A stretch of 64,000 nucleotides of DNA from Mycoplasma sp. NEAQ87857 (lineage in GTDB: Bacteria > Bacillota_I > Bacilli_A > Mycoplasmatales > Metamycoplasmataceae): contig NZ_CP045542.1 in NCBI RefSeq assembly GCF_009792315.1, positions 868,001 to 932,000 on the forward strand, written 5' to 3'. The translations under genes and the position numbers were made by a program. Positions 58,356 through 64,000 of the stretch are shown here, one piece after another (the first letter of the stretch is position 1; the number at the start of each line of letters is the position of its first letter). Below the pieces are notes generated by a model, which was not told the DNA's origin, did not search any database, and saw only the letters and a list, made by a program, of their open reading frames with translations.

Positions 58356-61158
58356 ATTAGATTTTAGTGAAGTGGATTATTGAAACATAGCTACTAATAC
58401 CTTTATTTTCATTAAAGAAGGTCTTTATAACTGAATTGATCCTAACGGTACTGTCACAAATATTGATTCCATTATTAAAAACAAAAATACTGAAATTAAA
58501 GTTATTGATATTGAAAATATTTATGCTAATGGGCAAAAATTATTTAATAATAATCGAAGAAAAAGTAACTGAAAAACTCAAGTTTATAGAGTTTATGAGT
58601 ACTTAGGAGTTTTTAAAACTGATTATTTAACTCAAAAACACTATTTTACTAATGAATTTAGGGAACTTTGAAATCAAATTTCATTAAAAACTTATGATGA
58701 AAGTATGCGATATATTAATGATTTTTTGTTTAAAAATGTAATTAGTGGAGCAAATGATACATTTATAAAGTTTATGGTTCATAAAACTATTCAAAATTCA
58801 AAGTTTTATGCTAGCGTTTTTATCAGTATGATAATGGAGTTAAGTGAGCAAGATAATAATCCATATATTCAAGATTTTGTTAAGACAATTCAACAAGATA
58901 ACAAATTTAAAAATATCAAGGATTTTAAAGATATCATTAAAGCTAATAAAGAAGGTTGAAAAGAAATGTGTGTTCATCTTTTAAAAGATAATAAAGTTCA
59001 AAAAACAAATAAAATTACTGAATTATTAAAATATATGTATAAAGAGAATTATATTGAAATAGAAATAGATTCTAAAGATGAAAAACCTCAAGTTAAAGAG
59101 AGTTTTAATGATTTTATTTTAATAACTAAAAGTGATATTTCTACTTACTCTTTGAAAAATTACCAAAGTAATATTGAATCAGAATCAGGAATTAAAACAA
59201 TTAAAAACTATTTAATGGAACTTAACAATAATGGTTATGTAAATATTCCTATTTTTCAAAGAAATTATGTATGAGATGAAGAAATTGTAGAAATTTTATT
59301 AAGTGATATTGATGATAAAGTATCTAAAAATGATGTAGAAGAACATTTTTTAGGGAATGTCGTAATTTCTAATTCTAATAAAAAGATGAAAAACTGTCAA
59401 AATATCATTGATGGACAGCAAAGAACTACCACAATTATAATAATTTTATATGTAGTATACAAGTTCTTTATTAAATACAACTTTGATGTTCCACAAGATT
59501 TATACAATTGATTTAAGGTTGAAGAAACTTATAATGGTATAAAAACTCCTAATATTTTATCTAAATATAATAATTTAGATGATTCAATGTCTTACAAACA
59601 TTTTAGAGAAATGTTAATGGATAATTGAAGTGATGAACTTAAAAAAGATGTGAAAAAAATTAAGTATAAAAGCATTAGTCCACAATTTATAATTTATAGA
59701 AATATGAAATCTATTTTTAATTTCTTAAACGATAAATTAAGTTCACTTGATGATGAACAAAAACTTAATTATTTAAATAACTTCACTTTTAAATTTTTAA
59801 ACTGATTTATCATTAATGTTTCGATATTGGTTACTAAAAATGATTATGAATATTATCAAAAAATGAACCTATTAAGTAAACCTTTAAATGATGTGGAATT
59901 AATTAAATCCTTAGTTTATGGAAAAGCTTCATCATTAACCGGAAAAGATAAAGATAAGTTAATTAAAGAGCTGGATCAATATTTGTTAAGTCAGTTCTTA
60001 AAAACAAATAATGATACTGTTGAAGATATATTTAATGTTGTGATTAAATCGGTAGCTTTATACGAGCTTGGAGAAAAAGAATTTCTTAAAATTGATAATA
60101 GTGGATCAAAAAATAGAATCAGTAGCACTTATAAATATTTTGAAAAACTTTTAGATTTTAAAATTAATGAATTTCAAGATATTAAAAAAGCAATCAAATG
60201 AATTATTATTGAAGTTAATAGATGTTGTTTTGTATCAGGTTGCAAAAACACCATTTGACAACAACAAGATACAAGAATCAATGAAGCTAATTTTACTTTC
60301 TTGGAAAGAATCAAAGTGCATTTAGATTTAATTACAAATTATGGAGAAATTAAAGTTTTCTCACCTTTGATTTTTAGTTTATGTAAGAGATTTGATTTAT
60401 TTAGTGATGAAAGATGTCCAAATCAAAATTTAACCCAATTTTGAAATATGTTATTTGAAATTGAAAGATTTGGTTTCTTTTGAAAGCACTATTGATTCAA
60501 AGGACAATCACTAACCAAGGTAATGAATGGTTTTGCACAAGATATTAAAGATAAAGAAATTAATGATGATATGACACTAAGAGATAAATTAATAGGATCA
60601 ATCACAGGTTCAAACATCTTATTCAACAAGAGTAAAGATGAGCAAATTAATACACTAAAAGAAACATTACTTGAAAGTGATGTAAAAGGTTGAAGCAATA
60701 AAATTAGACTAAACTTTTTACTAAGAATAGAGTGATTTTTAATGAATCAAGGTAAATCATTAAAATGAAATAACGAAGTACCTAATGAAAATTTAGGTAT
60801 ATATCAAGATTATTTCAAAAAACAAATTTCATATGAACATATGTTTGCTAAGAAATCAAACAAAAATAATGTAAGTAGTCAATATATTGAATCCATTGGT
60901 AATGGAATTCCTGCTATTTTTGAAACAAATGTTAAAATGGGAAAAGATCCTTTTACTAAAAAGAAAGAAAAGTATTATACCCCAAACAATTTCTCTCGTT
61001 ATTTCACTTATAAAGGATTAGATGAATACAAAGACCAAAAAGATGAATATCAAGATACCTCAACCAATATAAATCAATGACAAGATATTGATGATAAGAA
61101 GATCAAATGTCGTAGAGATGCTTTAATTAACATCTTAATTAAGATGTACTTAGATTAA
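58348..61158 (+). CDS. DUF262/DUF1524 (GmrSD-like) nuclease with an extra N-terminal domain, 936 aa
   Basis: Residues 1-270 are an unrecognised N-terminal domain. A DUF262 domain follows with 'IPIFQRNYVW' (300-309) and the nucleotide-hydrolysis motif DGQQRTTT (355-362). The C-terminal part fits DUF1524, an HNH-type nuclease, with 'ISYEHMFAKK' (His831) and 'ESIGNGIPA'. In GmrSD and SspE proteins these halves form a restriction enzyme sensing modified DNA. Here it overlaps an m5C methyltransferase by 8 bases, with AAAGGA before the ATG. That suggests a two-gene methylation-dependent or methylation-protected defence system. Which of the two cannot be decided from sequence. Many TGA Trp codons are present. 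Confidence 0.82.
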
Positions 61159-61162
61159 CCAA

Positions 61163-61193
61163 GCAACATCACAAACTTTGTGGTGTTGTTTTA
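61163..61193 (+). terminator. terminator after the DUF262/DUF1524 gene
   Basis: A 12-bp stem with one G-T pair (61164-61175 with 61177-61188) followed by a short T run. Confidence 0.65.
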
Positions 61194-61277
61194 ATAAGGT
61201 TAAATTTATTTAATTTATATTAAAAACAATTATTTATTTTAATAAAATAGATTTAGTAAAAACAAAAAAGGAGAAAT

Positions 61278-63185
61278 ATGTCAAAAATTAACTTAAAAGA
61301 CGATTATTATGCTTATGTTAATCAAAAATGATTATCAGAAGCAAAAGTTCCAGCAGATCGTTCATCAATTTCAGCATTTGATGAAATGGATTTAAATTTA
61401 GAAAAGTTATTAAAAAACTTAACAAAAGATTGAGCTACTGGAGCTAAAGAACTTCCGAGTGACATTTTAATACAACAATATGTTAAGTTTTATCAAATGA
61501 TTTTAGATCAAGATAAAAGAAAAGAATTAGGTTGAACTCCTGCAAGAAAAGATTTAGAATTTCTTGAAAACTTAACATCATTTGAAGAAATTAAAAACAA
61601 TTACAAAGAAATGGATCTAAAATATACTTCATTACCTTTAGCTTATGGAGTAGCAGAAGATTTTATTGATAATACTAAAAAAATCTTATGATTATATGAG
61701 TTTAAAACAATTTTACCTTCAAAAGAAACTTATGCTAATGAGCAAGAAAAAACAAAATTACTTCAAGCATGATCAAATATGATGATGGATTTATTAGTCG
61801 ATTATGGTAAAAGTAAAGAAGAAGCTCAAAGATTAATTGATTTAGCAATTGAATTTGATAATTTATATAAAGATTTTGTTTTAAGTTCAGTAGAAGCAGC
61901 TGATTATGTAGCTAGATATAATTTATTTACCAAAGAACAATTAGCTAACAAATCAAAACAATTTGATTTAGTGGAATTAGGTGAAAAATTAGTAGATAAT
62001 AAAGTCGAAAGTATAGCAATTTATAATCCTAGATTAGTAGATAACTTAGATCAAATATTTAACGAAAATACTTTTGAATCATATAAAGCATTTTTATTTA
62101 TTAACAATTTACATCATGTAGCTCAATATCTTACAGAAGAATTAAGAATTAAAGCCGTAGAATTTAGAAATTTTGTTTATTCAGTAGATAAATACCGTTC
62201 ATTAGAAGATTATGCTTATGATTTAGCTTCAAAATATTTTAAAATGCCTGTAGGTATGTATTATGCTAATGAATATTTTGGAGAAAAAGCTAAATTAGAT
62301 GTTGAACAAATGGTGCAAAAAATGATTGGGATCTATGAAGATCGTTTAACTAATAACGATTGATTATCAAAAGAAACAATCCAAAAAGCAAAATTAAAAC
62401 TTTCTAAATTAGGCATTATGGTAGGTTTTCCTGAAGAGATTAATTCATACTATAAAGATTTTATTGTTCAAGATTATGACCAAGGTGGTAGTGTTTATAG
62501 TAATGTTAAATACTTTAATAAATTAATGACAATTGATGCATTAAGTAAATACTTACAAAAAACTAATCCTAAATTATGATCAATGTCTCCAGCAACTATT
62601 AATGCTTATTTCCATCCATTCCATAATCATATAGTGTTCCCAGCAGCTATCTTATCTGCTCCATTTTATGATATAAATCAATCAAAAAGTGCTAATTATG
62701 GTGGTATAGGAGCTGTTATTGCTCACGAAATTAGTCACGCTTTTGATAATAATGGTTCTCAATTTGATGAAAATGGAAGTTTAAATAATTGATGAACTGA
62801 TCAAGATCGCACAAACTTTGAACAAAAAGTTCAAGCAGTAGTAGAATTATTTGATCAAAGAGAAACATGAGTTGGACCAGTTAATGGAAAATTAACTGTA
62901 TCAGAAAATATTGCTGATATAGGTGGATTTTTATGTGCCTTAGAAGCAGCACAATTAGAAGAAGATTTTAATGCTAAAGAATTTTTTGATAGTTGAGTAA
63001 CTATTTGAAGAGCTATTTATAAAGAAGGAGCAGCTAAGAGATTATTAGAAAATGATGTTCATGCTCCTGCAAAAGAAAGAGGAAATGTGCAGTTAATGAA
63101 CTGTGATTTATTTAATGAATATTTTGACCTACAACCTGAAGATCAAATGTATTTAGCTCCAGAAAAAAGAATTAAAATTTGATAG
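61278..63185 (+). CDS. pepO: M13-family zinc endopeptidase (PepO-like), 635 aa
   Basis: The C-terminal catalytic part has the zinc motif HEISH (in 'VIAHEISHAFDNNGSQFD'), the third ligand in 'SENIADIGG' and a conserved 'NAYFHPFHNHIVFPAAIL' substrate-binding segment. The N-terminal M13 domain starts 'DDYYAYVNQKWL'. There is no signal peptide, so it is probably cytosolic and degrades peptides, as other bacterial PepO enzymes do. An AAGGAG ribosome-binding site precedes the ATG. The stop is TAG directly after a TGA Trp codon, and a two-way terminator follows. Confidence 0.93.
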
Positions 63186-63186
63186 A

Positions 63187-63220
63187 AAAAAACAATAAAC
63201 TTAAAAGTTTATTGTTTTTT
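63187..63220. terminator. bidirectional terminator between pepO and the membrane protein
   Basis: A 16-bp stem (63187-63202 with 63205-63220) with A and T runs at the ends, serving both convergent genes. Confidence 0.85.
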
Positions 63221-63728
63221 ATTGTTCGATTTCTGCATTAGCAGCTTTTTTCATTTGATTATTTTTGATTTTTCTTTGGGTTAATAAAGTAATAATAATT
63301 GATTGTTGAACTACTAACATAATAGAAAATAAGATTACAAAAATAAATAAAACATTAAATTTATATGATTCTCCTAAAATGTTTAAATTTACTTGATTTG
63401 GATCAATAAATAATAATGCAACAACCACTGAGAATAGTAAGATTAATAATGAAAAAACAAAAGTAAGTCTTTCCATAATTCTCATAAATAAACTCTCATC
63501 TTTTAAAAATAAAATAGAAAAGATTTGAGCACAAATTAAAATTCCATTAATAACAATTGTTGTAGTAGTGATAGCTTTTAAGATGTTTAATGTGTTGTTA
63601 TTAGTTATATTTGAAGCAAAAAAAGCAAGCCCCATTATTGAAAAAGTTAAGCTTAAAATTATTACTACAATGATTAATAAATTTAAACCAATTTTGAAAT
63701 CATGATTATATTTTTTAAGAAAATTCAT
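63219..63728 (-). CDS. four-TM membrane protein of unknown function, 169 aa
   Basis: Four hydrophobic segments (about residues 13-38, 50-72, 85-108 and 124-150) with short loops, and a basic C-terminus 'TQRKIKNNQMKKAANAEIEQ'. No known motif. An AAGGAG ribosome-binding site precedes the ATG. Its stop codon overlaps the terminator shared with pepO. IS copy D begins 30 bases upstream of its start, so its promoter lies close to the element or inside it. Confidence 0.8.
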   Translation of the reverse strand: MNFLKKYNHDFKIGLNLLIIVVIILSLTFSIMGLAFFASNITNNNTLNILKAITTTTIVINGILICAQIFSILFLKDESLFMRIMERLTFVFSLLILLFSVVVALLFIDPNQVNLNILGESYKFNVLFIFVILFSIMLVVQQSIIITLLTQRKIKNNQMKKAANAEIEQ

Positions 63729-63758
63729 TTATTCTCCTTTAACTTAAACATATTTTAT

Positions 63759-64000
63759 CCTGTGTTTCCAAGTTTTGACCAATTTTTTAGCACTTTTCCA
63801 CACTTACTATACTACGTATAGTAAAAAAATTATTTTTTCCACATAATTACATTGTAATTATGGTATAATTAGGAGTATGAAAAAAGAAAAGTGAATTATT
63901 GTTAGAAGTAAAAGAAAAGACACATACTACATCACAGCAGCTATCTCAAATGGTCATGCTAGAGGTTATAAGAGAAGTATTGGTTTGGGGAATTTAGAAA
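63759..64000 (+). mobile_element. IS1634-type insertion sequence, copy D (cut by the window end)
   Basis: It begins with the right-end repeat CCTGTGTTTCCAAGTTTT in the opposite orientation to copies A-C. It shows both promoter-side inverted repeats (arms at 63804-63812/63816-63824 and 63842-63850/63854-63862) and the extended -10 TGGTATAAT (63861-63869). The rest lies beyond the window. Confidence 0.92.
63877..64000 (+). CDS. IS1634/IS4-family transposase, copy D, N-terminal part
   Basis: The ATG follows AGGAG. The first 41 residues (MKKEKWIIVRSKRKDTYYIT...) match copies A-C, with TGA for the first Trp as in B and C. The frame is open to the window end. Confidence 0.9.

Overview
The window is from an AT-rich mollicute that reads TGA as tryptophan (genetic code 4). 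Almost every long gene is continuous only under that code, for example xfp, gyrB, pepO, the transposases and both very large surface-protein genes. Single-TM and lipobox surface proteins, IS1634-type insertion sequences, phosphoketolase, and a PTE-family lactonase in an ascorbate operon all point to a Mycoplasma of the hominis/synoviae/agalactiae (Mycoplasmopsis-like) kind. No tRNA, 16S/23S rRNA or CRISPR array was seen. The only RNA gene is an isolated 5S rRNA.

Layout. 1-11057: a frameshifted gene fragment, a 2,113-aa M60-like lipoprotein followed closely by an HNH endonuclease / m5C-methyltransferase pair, then a BspA-like leucine-rich-repeat lipoprotein. 11066-12928: IS copy A. 13065-27251: one minus-strand gene for a giant 4,728-aa surface protein. 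27477-29178: a HinP1I-type (GCGC) restriction-modification pair. 29344-31206: IS copy B. 31281-38555: a minus-strand L-ascorbate/pentose operon (lactonase, ulaA-B-C-D-E-F, HAD phosphatase, small hypothetical) with a divergent RpiR regulator at 38862. 39882-40956: a Fic protein with an overlapping small gene. 41193-43715: a coiled-coil lipoprotein. 43846-45708: IS copy C inside a 76-bp target duplication. 45882-48652: membrane and surface proteins, including a lipoprotein broken at an A8 tract. 48689-56961: housekeeping genes xfp, tuf, an rluD-like gene, a membrane protein, 5S rRNA and gyrB. 56993-61158: a (TA)12-containing leader ORF, a terminator hairpin, an m5C methyltransferase and a 936-aa DUF262/DUF1524 (GmrSD-like) protein. 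61278-63728: an M13 endopeptidase and a membrane protein. 63759-end: IS copy D, in the opposite orientation.

How the genes fit together. The ula operon would import L-ascorbate as its 6-phosphate, open the lactone, decarboxylate and epimerise it to D-xylulose 5-phosphate. The phosphoketolase encoded 10 kb away would split that into acetyl phosphate and glyceraldehyde 3-phosphate. The rest of the accessory content is surface proteins and three different m5C-based restriction-type systems, bracketed by recombining IS copies.

The most interesting pattern is a recurring (TA)9-12 tract that ends in a TATAAT/TATAAA box. It lies directly upstream of four loci: the LRR lipoprotein, the giant protein, the coiled-coil lipoprotein and the methyltransferase/DUF262 operon. 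It looks like a shared phase-variation switch controlling surface proteins and a DNA-modification system. At the fourth locus the tract also lies inside a short leader ORF that runs into a terminator, and the leader stays open only when the repeat number is a multiple of three.
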